Part shown: positions 55,591-64,000 of the stretch, in pieces
How the letters are laid out: every line of letters starts with the position of its first letter
How positions within the stretch are numbered: the first letter of the stretch is position 1
Assembly: GCF_012726235.1 (NCBI RefSeq)
Contig: NZ_JAASAH010000004.1
Span: 372,001 to 436,000 of the forward strand
From: Streptomyces sp. HNM0574
GTDB taxonomy: Bacteria > Actinomycetota > Actinomycetes > Streptomycetales > Streptomycetaceae
Direction: 5' to 3'
DNA length: 64,000 bases
Position numbers and translations under genes: made by a program
The notes under the pieces: generated by a model
What the model saw: the letters and a program-made list of their open reading frames with translations, nothing else
Databases searched by the model: none
Told to the model about the DNA's origin: nothing

Positions 55591-57093
55591 CTAGCTCTGG
55601 GGGAAGCCGAGGTTGAGGCCGCCGTGGCTGGGGTCCTGCCAGCGGGTGGTGACGACCTTGCCGCGGGTGAAGAAGTGCACGCCCTCGGTGCCGTGCGCGT
55701 GCGTGTCACCGAAGAGCGAGTTCTTCCAGCCGCCGAAGCTGTAGTACGCCATCGGCACCGGGATCGGCACGTTGATGCCGATCATGCCGACCTCGACCTC
55801 GTTGCGGAACCGCCGGGCCGCTCCCCCGTCGTTGGTGAACACCGCGGTGCCGTTGCCGTACGGGTTGGAGTTGATCAGCTCCAGCGCCTCCTCGTACGTG
55901 TCGACGCGGAGGACGGAGAGCACCGGGCCGAAGATCTCGTCGGTGTAGCAGCTCATGTCCGTGCGGACGTGGTCGAGCAGGGTCGGGCCGAGCCAGAAGC
56001 CGTCCTCGCCGCCGTCGGCCGCGACCTTCCGGCCGTCGACGACGATGTCCACGCCGTCCTGCTCGGCGGCGTGGACGTAGGAGGCGACCTTGTCCCGGTG
56101 GGCGGCGGTGACGAGCGGGCCCATGTCGCTGTCGCGGGTGCCGTCGCCGGTCTTGAGGGTGCGGGCGCGCTCGGCGATCTTCGCGACGAGCTCGTCGGCG
56201 ACACCGCCGACCGCGACGCACGCGGAGATGGCCATGCAGCGCTCACCGGCGGAGCCGAAGCCCGCGTTGACCATGGCGTCGGCGGCGAGGTCGAGGTCGG
56301 CGTCGGGGAGGACGACGGCGTGGTTCTTGGCACCGCCGAGGGCCTGCACGCGCTTGCCGTTGGCAGTGCCCTGCGCGTACACGTAGCTCGCGATCGGGGT
56401 GGAGCCGACGAAGCTGATCGCCTTGACGTCCCGGTGCGTGAGCAGCTCGTCGACGGCGAGCTTGTCGCCCTGGAGGACGTTGAAGACGCCGTCGGGCAGG
56501 CCCGCCTCGCGCCACAGCTCCGCCAGCCACAGCGCGGCGGTGGGCGCCTTCTCGCTGGGCTTGAGGACGACGGTGTTGCCCGCCGCGATCGCGACGGGGA
56601 AGAACCACATGGGCACCATCGCGGGGAAGTTGAACGGCGAGATGATGCCGACGACGCCGAGCGGCTGGCGTACGGAATTGACGTCGACGCCGGTGGAGGC
56701 GTTCTCGGTGAAGCCGCCCTTGAGCAGGTGCGGCATGCCGCAGGCGAACTCGACGACCTCCTGGCCGCGGGTGACCTCGCCGAGCGCGTCCGAGACGACC
56801 TTGCCGTGCTCGCTGGTGATGATCTCGGCCAGCTCCTGCTTCCGCTCGTTCAGCAGCTCGCGGAAGCGGAAGACGACGGCGGTGCGCTTGGAGAGCGAGG
56901 TGTCCCGCCAGCCGGGGAAGGCGGCGCGGGCCGAGGCGATGACCTCGTGCGCGTCCTCGGCGTTCGCCAGCGCGACGTCGCCGGTGACCTCGCCGGTGGC
57001 CGGGTTGGTCACGGGGGCGGTGCTGCCGCTGGTCCCGGTGAAGGTGGTGTTGCCCAGCCAATGGCTGATCTGCGCACGTGCGGTGTTCGCCAC
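55591..57093 (-). CDS. mmsA: CoA-acylating methylmalonate-semialdehyde dehydrogenase
   Basis: A 500-residue aldehyde dehydrogenase. The catalytic Cys (about 285) lies in GSAGERCMAISACV, with the cofactor loop GIISPFNFPAMVP and GFTENASTGVDV. Its sequence features follow MmsA/IolA enzymes, which turn methylmalonate or malonate semialdehyde into propionyl- or acetyl-CoA. GTG 57093. Divergent from pucR-type regulator. Confidence 0.93.
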   Translation of the reverse strand: MANTARAQISHWLGNTTFTGTSGSTAPVTNPATGEVTGDVALANAEDAHEVIASARAAFPGWRDTSLSKRTAVVFRFRELLNERKQELAEIITSEHGKVVSDALGEVTRGQEVVEFACGMPHLLKGGFTENASTGVDVNSVRQPLGVVGIISPFNFPAMVPMWFFPVAIAAGNTVVLKPSEKAPTAALWLAELWREAGLPDGVFNVLQGDKLAVDELLTHRDVKAISFVGSTPIASYVYAQGTANGKRVQALGGAKNHAVVLPDADLDLAADAMVNAGFGSAGERCMAISACVAVGGVADELVAKIAERARTLKTGDGTRDSDMGPLVTAAHRDKVASYVHAAEQDGVDIVVDGRKVAADGGEDGFWLGPTLLDHVRTDMSCYTDEIFGPVLSVLRVDTYEEALELINSNPYGNGTAVFTNDGGAARRFRNEVEVGMIGINVPIPVPMAYYSFGGWKNSLFGDTHAHGTEGVHFFTRGKVVTTRWQDPSHGGLNLGFPQS

Positions 57094-57281
57094 GGTCTCG
57101 TCCTCGCCCTCGCTCGCTCAAGGGGCTCGCGCGCTCGCCGAGCCCCGGGGTGCCCGGCCGCCCGCGCGCCCGCCGGGGGGGGGGAGGCGGATGCGCGGGC
57201 GGCCCTCTGCACGGTTGAGGCTGCCAGAGCTCGGGGCGACGGTCTGTACGGATGTTCGAGGTCTTCTTTACAGAGTGTCGG

Positions 57282-57287
57282 TAGACT
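57282..57287 (+). promoter_or_regulatory. Predicted -10 box of the PucR gene
   Basis: TAGACT ends 7 nt before the GTG start at 57294, consistent with leaderless translation. Confidence 0.45.
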
Positions 57288-57293
57288 GCCGGG

Positions 57294-58937
57294 GTGATCC
57301 CGACCGTGCGAGAGGTGCTCGCGCTGCCCGTCCTCGCCGCCGGGCGGCCCCTCGTCGTGGGCGGCGAGCGGCACCTGGACCGTCCGGTGCGCTGGGTGCA
57401 CATCAGCGAGGCCACCGATCTGACGCACCTGCTGGAGGGCGGCGAGCTCGTCCTCAGCACCGGCCTGCCGCTGACCGGCGACGAGGCGTCCGTCGAGGCG
57501 TACCTGCGGATGCTGGGCGAGCAGCGGGTGGCCGGGCTCGTGGTGGAGCTCGGGACGCACATCGCTCAGGTGCCCGGGCGGCTGGGCGCGCTCGCGGACG
57601 CGGCCGGAGTGCCGGTGGTGGCGCTGACGGCGGAGATCCGCTTCGTCGAGGTGACGCAGCAGGTGCACCGGCTGATCGTCGCCGACCGGTACGAGGAGGT
57701 GGAGTTCGCGCGCACCACGCACGAGGTCTTCACCTCGCTCAACATCGCGCGGGCCTCGACCACCGACATCGTCACCCGCGCCTCGCAGATCCTCGGCGCC
57801 CCGCTGGTCCTGGAGGACCTCACCCGGCACGTCCTCGCCTTCTGCACGGCGGGCGCCCCGGCGGCCGGACTGCTCGACAACTGGGCGGAACGCTCCCGCC
57901 TCCGCGCCCCGGACCAGGAAGCGGAACAGGCCGCGTGGCCGTCCGTACCCGTCGGCGTCGGGGCCGAGCGCTGGGGGCGGCTCGTCCTCCCCGCGGCCGG
58001 CCCCTCGCCCGCGCGGGCGCGGATGGTGCTGGAGCGGGCCGCGCAGTCGCTGCAACTGCACCGCATGCTCCAGCAGGAGCGGGACGCGCTCGTCGTGCAG
58101 GCCCTCGGCGGGCTGCTGGACGATCTGCTGAGCGGCCGGGTCGGCGACGAGTCGGAGGCGCTGGCCCGCGCGGGCGCGCTGGGGCTGGCACCCAGCACCC
58201 GGTACGTGCCGCTGGTCGTCCGGGTGCCGCGGCTGCCCGAGGGGGACGCGCTGCGGCAGGGCGAGGTCGACCGTCAACTGCTCACCGCCGTACGGCAGTC
58301 GGTGACCTCGGCCGGGCACACGGCGATCGTCTCGATCCGCCGGGAGGGCACCGTCGCCGTGGTGATGACCTGCGCGGGGGCGCTCGGCCAGGGGGACGCG
58401 GACACCGCGCTCGCCGCCGTCTGCCGCGGCCTGCGCGAGCGGCTCACCGAACGGCACGCGCCCCGGCGGCCCGGCGGCGAGGGCACCGCCGCGTGGGTGG
58501 CCGGGACGGCACCGGCCGCGGGCAGCCTGGTGGCGGCGGCGCGCGGGATCGCGGAGGCCGAGCACGTCGCGGACGTCGGGGTGACCATGCCGGAGCGGGG
58601 GCGGCTGTACCGCTCGACGGACGTGCGGCTGCGCGGGCTGATCGCCCTGCTCCGCGACGACCACCGCGTACAGGCCTTCGCGGAGACGGAGTTGGGGCGG
58701 CTGCTCGACCACGACGCGCGCACCGGCGAGGACCTGCTCGGACTGCTGCGCACCCACCTGGAGTCGGCGGGCTCCAAGACGGAGACGGCACGGCGCAGCG
58801 GCCTCAGCCGGCCCACGCTCTACAGCAGGCTGCGGACGCTGGAACGGGTGCTGGGCGTCTCGCTGGAGTCGGCCGAGTCCAGGACGTCCCTGCACACGGC
58901 GCTGATGGTGCTGGAGGCGCGGCGGGGCGGCCGCTAG
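57294..58937 (+). CDS. PucR family transcriptional regulator
   Basis: A 547-residue regulator. The N-terminal PucR domain (VREVLALPVLAAGRPLVVGG...LVLSTG) is followed by a GAF-like middle region and a C-terminal HTH (SKTETARRSGLSRPTLYSRLRTLERVLG, about 495-525). Members control purine, amine or GABA-type catabolism. Divergent from mmsA and the aminotransferase, its most likely targets. Confidence 0.9.
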   Translation: MIPTVREVLALPVLAAGRPLVVGGERHLDRPVRWVHISEATDLTHLLEGGELVLSTGLPLTGDEASVEAYLRMLGEQRVAGLVVELGTHIAQVPGRLGALADAAGVPVVALTAEIRFVEVTQQVHRLIVADRYEEVEFARTTHEVFTSLNIARASTTDIVTRASQILGAPLVLEDLTRHVLAFCTAGAPAAGLLDNWAERSRLRAPDQEAEQAAWPSVPVGVGAERWGRLVLPAAGPSPARARMVLERAAQSLQLHRMLQQERDALVVQALGGLLDDLLSGRVGDESEALARAGALGLAPSTRYVPLVVRVPRLPEGDALRQGEVDRQLLTAVRQSVTSAGHTAIVSIRREGTVAVVMTCAGALGQGDADTALAAVCRGLRERLTERHAPRRPGGEGTAAWVAGTAPAAGSLVAAARGIAEAEHVADVGVTMPERGRLYRSTDVRLRGLIALLRDDHRVQAFAETELGRLLDHDARTGEDLLGLLRTHLESAGSKTETARRSGLSRPTLYSRLRTLERVLGVSLESAESRTSLHTALMVLEARRGGR

Positions 58938-58997
58938 GGGCCGCCCCTCATCGGGAAGGAACGTGCCGTCGTGGACCGCGGGTCCGAGGTGGCCGTT

Positions 58998-59020
58998 CGC
59001 GCAGTTCCCCGCGCCCCTTG
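58998..59020 (-). repeat. Intergenic repeat, copy 4 (inverted)
   Basis: Reverse complement of the core found at 55250-55281, in the gap between the PucR and sphingomyelinase-like genes. Confidence 0.7.
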
Positions 59021-59106
59021 AGTCCCGGGGGTCGGCGTTCGCAGGCCCGCCTGCTTACATGGGCCCGACGGAAACCACCCGCCCCCCACATCACCGGGAG
59101 ATCCCA

Positions 59107-60105
59107 GTGCGCGTCCCGATACCGGTCCTCCGCACGACCCGCGCCCTCACCGTGGCCACCGCGCTCGCCGCGACGGCCCTGACCGGCGCCGTACCGGCCG
59201 CCGCCGCGGCCCCGTCCGGCTCCGGGGAGACCACGCCCCGGCTGAAGGTGCTCACCTACAACACCTTCCTGTTCAGCAAGAACCTCTACCCCAACTGGGG
59301 CCAGGACCACCGCGCGCAGGCCATCCCCGAGGCCGGGTTCTTCCAGGACCAGGACGTGGTGGTGCTCCAGGAGGTCTTCGACAACTCCTCCTCGGACGCG
59401 CTGATGCGCAAGGCCGCCGACCGCTACCCGCACCAGACCCCGGTGGTCGGCCGCGGCAAGGACGGCTGGGACGCCACCGGCGGCGCCTACTCGGGCGCCA
59501 CCCCGGAGGACGGCGGCGTCGCCGTGCTCAGCAAGTGGCCGATCCTGCACAAGGAACAGCACGTCTACGCCGACGCCTGCGGCTCCGACGCCATGTCCAA
59601 CAAGGGCTTCGCCTACGTGGTGCTGGACGTGAACGGCACGAAGGTGCACGTGGTCGGCACGCACACCCAGGCCACCGACTCCTCCTGCGGCGACGGCGAG
59701 GACGTCGCCGACCGCGCCCGCCAGTTCCGCGCGATCGACAGCTTCCTCGACGCCAAGAACATCCCGGGCGACGAACAGGTCCTGGTCGCCGGGGACATGA
59801 ACGTCGACCGGCACGGCGAGGAGTACCCCTCGATGCTGGGCAACGCGGGCCTGGTCGCGGCCGACGAGCGCACCGGGCACCGGTACTCGTTCGACACCGC
59901 GGAGAACTCCGTCGCCGCAGACCGCTACCCGGACGACCCGAGCGAGGACCTGGACTTCGTCCTGCACCGCGAGGGCCACCTGCGCCCGGAGGGCTGGGGC
60001 AACCACGTCGTCAAGGAGCGCTCCGCGCCCTGGACGGTGAAGAGCTGGGGCAAGGAGTACACCTACACCAACCTCTCCGACCACTACCCGGTCACCGCGA
60101 ACTGA
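59107..60105 (+). CDS. Secreted sphingomyelinase C-like phosphodiesterase
   Basis: A 332-residue member of the endonuclease/exonuclease/phosphatase fold. GTG 59107 follows GGGAG and opens a signal peptide cleaved after about AAAA. Active-site features are LKVLTYNTFL, the metal-binding Glu in VLQEVFDN, GTHTQAT, GDMNVDRHG and the C-terminal SDHYPV. The pattern matches bacterial sphingomyelinases. Substrate (lipid or nucleic acid) is inferred. Confidence 0.85.
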   Translation: MRVPIPVLRTTRALTVATALAATALTGAVPAAAAAPSGSGETTPRLKVLTYNTFLFSKNLYPNWGQDHRAQAIPEAGFFQDQDVVVLQEVFDNSSSDALMRKAADRYPHQTPVVGRGKDGWDATGGAYSGATPEDGGVAVLSKWPILHKEQHVYADACGSDAMSNKGFAYVVLDVNGTKVHVVGTHTQATDSSCGDGEDVADRARQFRAIDSFLDAKNIPGDEQVLVAGDMNVDRHGEEYPSMLGNAGLVAADERTGHRYSFDTAENSVAADRYPDDPSEDLDFVLHREGHLRPEGWGNHVVKERSAPWTVKSWGKEYTYTNLSDHYPVTAN

Positions 60106-60124
60106 CGGGCGGCGAAGTGCCGTG

Positions 60125-60152
60125 CGGGCGGGGGCCGTTCAGCTCCCGCCCG
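60125..60152. terminator. Hairpin between the sphingomyelinase-like and DJ-1/PfpI genes
   Basis: 11-bp stem with one G-U pair (60125-60135 with 60142-60152), spanning the 33-nt gap between convergent stops. Confidence 0.5.
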
Positions 60153-60789
60153 TGCCCGGCTCCACGATCAGCCCGCTGGCCCGGAGCGACTCGACGAGTT
60201 CGGGGCGGGCCGTCTCGGTGGAGCCCGAGGAGTAGGGCGGGCGCGGGTCGTACTCCACGACCAGTTGCACCGCCTCGGCCGTGGCGTCGCCCGCGATCCG
60301 GCCCGTGAGGTGCAGCGCGAGGTCGATGCCGGCCGAAACCCCGGCGGCCGTCGCGTACTTGCCGTCGAAGACGACCCGCTCCCCGGAGGGGGCCGCACCG
60401 TACTCGGCCAGCGCGTCCCGCAGCATCCAGTGCGTGGTGGCCTGCCGGCCGCGCAGCAGTCCGGCGGCGGCGAGCAGCAGCGAGCCGGAGCAGACGGACG
60501 TGGTCCAGGTGGTCGTCGCGTCCACGGCGCGCAGCCAGTCGAGGTGACGCGCGTCCGCCATCAGCGCGTGCTGGCCCGGGCCGCCGGGCACCAGCAGCAG
60601 GTCGGCCTCGGTGACGTCCTCCAGCGCGGCCTGCGCCGTCAGCCGCAGACTGCCGGTGTCCGCGGTGACCGGGCCGGGGCGGCCGGCGGCGAAGACGACC
60701 TCGGCGCCGGGAATCCGGGCCAGGATCTCGTACGGGCCGACGGCGTCGAGCGACGTGAACTCCTCGTACAGCAGGATCACTGTCTTCAC
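60139..60789 (-). CDS. DJ-1/PfpI family protein
   Basis: A 216-residue protein with the nucleophile elbow TSVCSGSLLLAAAGLL (Cys100), an acidic residue near the N-terminus (LYEEFTSLDAVGPYE), and VPGGPGQHAL. It resembles isonitrile hydratase and glutamine-amidotransferase-like members. GTG start after GGGAAG. Real activity unknown. Confidence 0.83.
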   Translation of the reverse strand: MKTVILLYEEFTSLDAVGPYEILARIPGAEVVFAAGRPGPVTADTGSLRLTAQAALEDVTEADLLLVPGGPGQHALMADARHLDWLRAVDATTTWTTSVCSGSLLLAAAGLLRGRQATTHWMLRDALAEYGAAPSGERVVFDGKYATAAGVSAGIDLALHLTGRIAGDATAEAVQLVVEYDPRPPYSSGSTETARPELVESLRASGLIVEPGTGGS

Positions 60790-60859
60790 AGGGCGCTTCC
60801 CTCTCCAGACGTCCGGCGCCTCACGCGCCGGTGCGGCCAGTACACCAGGAGGCGTCCGG

Positions 60860-62818
60860 TCAGAGTTCGTCGGTCCACTGGTCGAGGAGGTCGTCGGTGG
60901 TCTCCTCGTCCGGGTCGCCGGAGGACGGGACGTGCAGCGGCTGTTCGGTCCAGATGACCTTGCCGCGCGCGGTGTAGCGGGTGCCCCAGCGCTGGGTGAA
61001 GCGGGCGACGAGGAACAGCCCGCGCCCGCCCTCGTCCGTGGTGGTCGCGCGGCGCAGGTGCGGGGAGGTGCTGCTGCTGTCGGCGACCTCGCAGATCAGG
61101 CTGTTGCGCTCGCGCAGCAGCCGCAGCCGGATCGGTCCGGTGCCGTACCGGATGGCGTTGGTGACCAGCTCGCTGATGATGAGCTCGGTGGTGTACGCGA
61201 CCTCGGCCAGCCCCCACTGCTCCAGCTGCCGGTCGACCTGCGCGCGCAGCGGGGCCACGGCGGCCGGCTCCGGCACCACGTCCCAGTCGGCGACCTGCGA
61301 CGGGTCCAGCAGCCGGGTGCGCGCCACCAGCAGCGCGATGTCGTCGACGGGACGTCCCGGCAGCAGCGCCTCCAGCACCGCGGCGCACGCCTCCTCGGGG
61401 GACCGGCCCGGGTGGCCGGACAGCGCGCCGCGCAGCCGGTCCAGGCCGGCGCCGAGATCGTGGTCCGGGGCCTCGATGAGCCCGTCGGTGAACAGCGCGA
61501 GCAGGGACCCGGCGGGCAGCTGGAGCTCGGCGGTCTCCACCGGCAGCCCGGCCCCCAGGCCCAGCGGCGGGGAGACGGGCACGTCGGGGAAGCTGACCGT
61601 CCCGTCGGGCGCGACCAGCGCGGGCGGCGGGTGCCCGGCCCTGGCCAGGGTGGCCCGTCCCGTGACGGGGTCGTAGATCGCGTACAGGCAAGTGGCGCCG
61701 GTGAGGCCGGGTGCCTCGCCGTCGTGGGCGCCCTCGCTGCCGTTGTCGATGTCGCTGCGGGAGGCCAGCTCGTCCAGGTGTCCCAGGAGCTCGTCGGGCG
61801 GCAGGTCGAGCGCGGAGAAGTTGTGCACGGCGGTGCGCAGCCGACCCATGGTGGCGGCCGCGTGCAGCCCGTGCCCGACGACGTCGCCGACCACGAGGGC
61901 CACCCGCGCCCCGGGCAGCGGGATCACGTCGAACCAGTCGCCGCCGACCCCGGCCTGTGCGGGCAGGTAGCGGTGCGCCGCCTCCAGCGCGGTGTGCTCG
62001 GGCAGGCTGCGCGGCAGCAGGCTGCGCTGGAGGGTGACGGCCATGTCGTGCTCGCGGGTGTAGCGGCGGGCGTTGTCGAGGGAGAGCGCGGCGCGGGCCG
62101 CGAGCTCCTCGGCGAAGGACAGGTCGTCCTCGTCGAAGCGGTCCGACTCCGCGCGCCAGAAGTCGGCCATGCCGAGGACGACGCCGCGGGCCTGGAGCGG
62201 CACCGACAACAGCGAGCGGACGCCGAACTCCCGCACCCGCCGCGCCCGTTCGGGGTCCCGCCCCTGCCAGCGCCGGCCCGCGGCCTCCAGATCGGGCGCG
62301 AGAACCGAGTAGGCCCGGCCGAGACCGGTCTCCGGGACGGCGGGCAGGAAGCCGATCATCTCGCCCACGGGGGTGAACGGATGGTCGTCCCGGATGCCGT
62401 GGACGGCGACGCGCCGCATCTCGGTGGCCTCGCCCCCCGGCTCCTCACCGCTGAGCACCGGCTCGGCGAGCTCGACGGTGACGTAGTCGGCGAACCGGGG
62501 GACGGCGACCTCGGCCAGCTCCTGGGCGGTGCGCACCACGTCGAGCGTGGTCCCGATCAGCACCCCGGCGTCGTACAGCAGCTCCAGCCGGGTGCTGGCG
62601 GTGCTGGGCGGCCCGGGCGCCGCGTCCTCGCGGGCGGGCGCGGGCGGCGGGGCGGGGGCTGCGGGGTCGTCGGGGTCGTGCGGAATGCGGCGGCGGACGG
62701 AGGCGCGGGTGGCGGCGAGGGCCGCGGCGGCGCCGAGCGCGGCGTAGAGCAGCGGCGGCAACGGTCCTGAACCGTCCCCGGCGCGGTGGGCCGAGAATCG
62801 ACCGTTTCGCCCTACCAT
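60860..62818 (-). CDS. GAF-SpoIIE phosphatase with C-terminal anti-sigma-type ATPase domain
   Basis: A 652-residue signalling protein. It has an N-terminal membrane helix (PPLLYAALGAAAALAATRA), a GAF domain (about 85-235), and a PP2C/SpoIIE domain (about 265-480) with VGGDWFDVIPLPG, VVGDVVGHGLHAAATMG and LFTDGLIEAP (metal-binding Asp residues). A HATPase domain follows (about 510-620; ELVTNAIRYG, DEGGRGLFLV). This set is typical of Streptomyces regulators of alternative sigma factors. ATG 62818. Confidence 0.9.
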   Translation of the reverse strand: MVGRNGRFSAHRAGDGSGPLPPLLYAALGAAAALAATRASVRRRIPHDPDDPAAPAPPPAPAREDAAPGPPSTASTRLELLYDAGVLIGTTLDVVRTAQELAEVAVPRFADYVTVELAEPVLSGEEPGGEATEMRRVAVHGIRDDHPFTPVGEMIGFLPAVPETGLGRAYSVLAPDLEAAGRRWQGRDPERARRVREFGVRSLLSVPLQARGVVLGMADFWRAESDRFDEDDLSFAEELAARAALSLDNARRYTREHDMAVTLQRSLLPRSLPEHTALEAAHRYLPAQAGVGGDWFDVIPLPGARVALVVGDVVGHGLHAAATMGRLRTAVHNFSALDLPPDELLGHLDELASRSDIDNGSEGAHDGEAPGLTGATCLYAIYDPVTGRATLARAGHPPPALVAPDGTVSFPDVPVSPPLGLGAGLPVETAELQLPAGSLLALFTDGLIEAPDHDLGAGLDRLRGALSGHPGRSPEEACAAVLEALLPGRPVDDIALLVARTRLLDPSQVADWDVVPEPAAVAPLRAQVDRQLEQWGLAEVAYTTELIISELVTNAIRYGTGPIRLRLLRERNSLICEVADSSSTSPHLRRATTTDEGGRGLFLVARFTQRWGTRYTARGKVIWTEQPLHVPSSGDPDEETTDDLLDQWTDEL

Positions 62819-62902
62819 GCCCCCTTTTCTAGCACGGGGCCGCGCCGCCGGTGCTGCCGAGGAGGGCCGATGAGGACCGGGGGCCGCGGGCGCCGGGGCA
62901 CG

Positions 62903-62937
62903 GACAAGGCCCCCGGGCGGTACCCGGGGGCCTTGTC
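62903..62937 (-). terminator. Terminator of icd
   Basis: Perfect 15-bp stem (62903-62917 with 62923-62937) and 5-nt loop, 22 nt after the icd stop on the minus strand. Confidence 0.85.
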
Positions 62938-62959
62938 ACCGCTCACTCGGACCGGAGGG

Positions 62960-64000
<1,041 letters not shown>

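Noticed and set aside
55201..57297. 698-codon plus-strand frame over the repeat region and mmsA
   Set aside because: Starts in repeats and mirrors mmsA on the other strand; no domain visible.

Overview
This window is chromosomal DNA from a high-GC actinomycete, almost certainly a Streptomyces. The codons are strongly GC-ending, GTG starts are common, start/stop overlaps are tight, and several genes look leaderless (TAnnnT about 7-8 nt before the start). The gene families also fit: XRE-DUF5753/DUF6879 loci, SpoIIE-type phosphatase with an ATPase domain, PucR, monomeric isocitrate dehydrogenase. No rRNA, tRNA, CRISPR array, insertion sequence or replication origin was seen.

Layout. (1) 0-22 kb and 32-37.4 kb: cobalamin biology. 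A B12 riboswitch controls a btuFCD-type uptake operon. A second one lies upstream of metE (B12-independent methionine synthase). A third lies upstream of cobN (cobaltochelatase), divergent from cobG-cobH-cobIJ. The set continues with cobK/cbiD (divergent) and cobL-cobM. Together these give most of the corrin-ring methylation pathway plus cobalt insertion, with uptake and the B12-sparing enzyme under the same kind of switch. (2) 8.4-14.3 kb: a trypsin-like secreted protease with a small companion protein, then a chain of small overlapping genes around a WhiJ-like XRE-DUF5753 regulator. (3) 22-31.9 kb: an accessory island splitting the cobalamin genes. It contains a GG-leader-like peptide, a 2H phosphoesterase, a tightly overlapping five-gene operon (resolvase-fold protein, two unknown proteins, a 46-residue Gly/Asp peptide, a PCMT-like methyltransferase) next to an XRE-TPR regulator, a methionine aminopeptidase divergent from a small XRE gene across a three-site operator, and a large membrane protein with a TIR-like C-terminus of lower GC. 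(4) 37.5-41.4 kb: a tsaD homologue directly upstream of an alaS homologue, possibly second copies. (5) 41.4-53.6 kb: TetR/MFS efflux, then a block of redox and lipid-type enzymes (Baeyer-Villiger monooxygenase, MMPL transporter, frameshifted SDR-F420 oxidoreductase fusion, methyltransferase, P450). (6) 53.8-59 kb: omega-aminotransferase, methylmalonate-semialdehyde dehydrogenase and PucR regulator, probably one amine/semialdehyde catabolic module, sprinkled with copies of a short intergenic repeat. (7) 59-64 kb: sphingomyelinase-like exoenzyme, DJ-1/PfpI protein, SpoIIE-type phosphatase, and the C-terminal part of icd running off the window.

The strongest candidates for undescribed biology are the peptide-methyltransferase operon at 23.3-25.9 kb, the membrane TIR-like protein at 28.5-30.5 kb, and the phased ACCGGT operator at 28.04-28.08 kb. 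All functional statements rest on reading sequence and motifs by eye; no database search was run.
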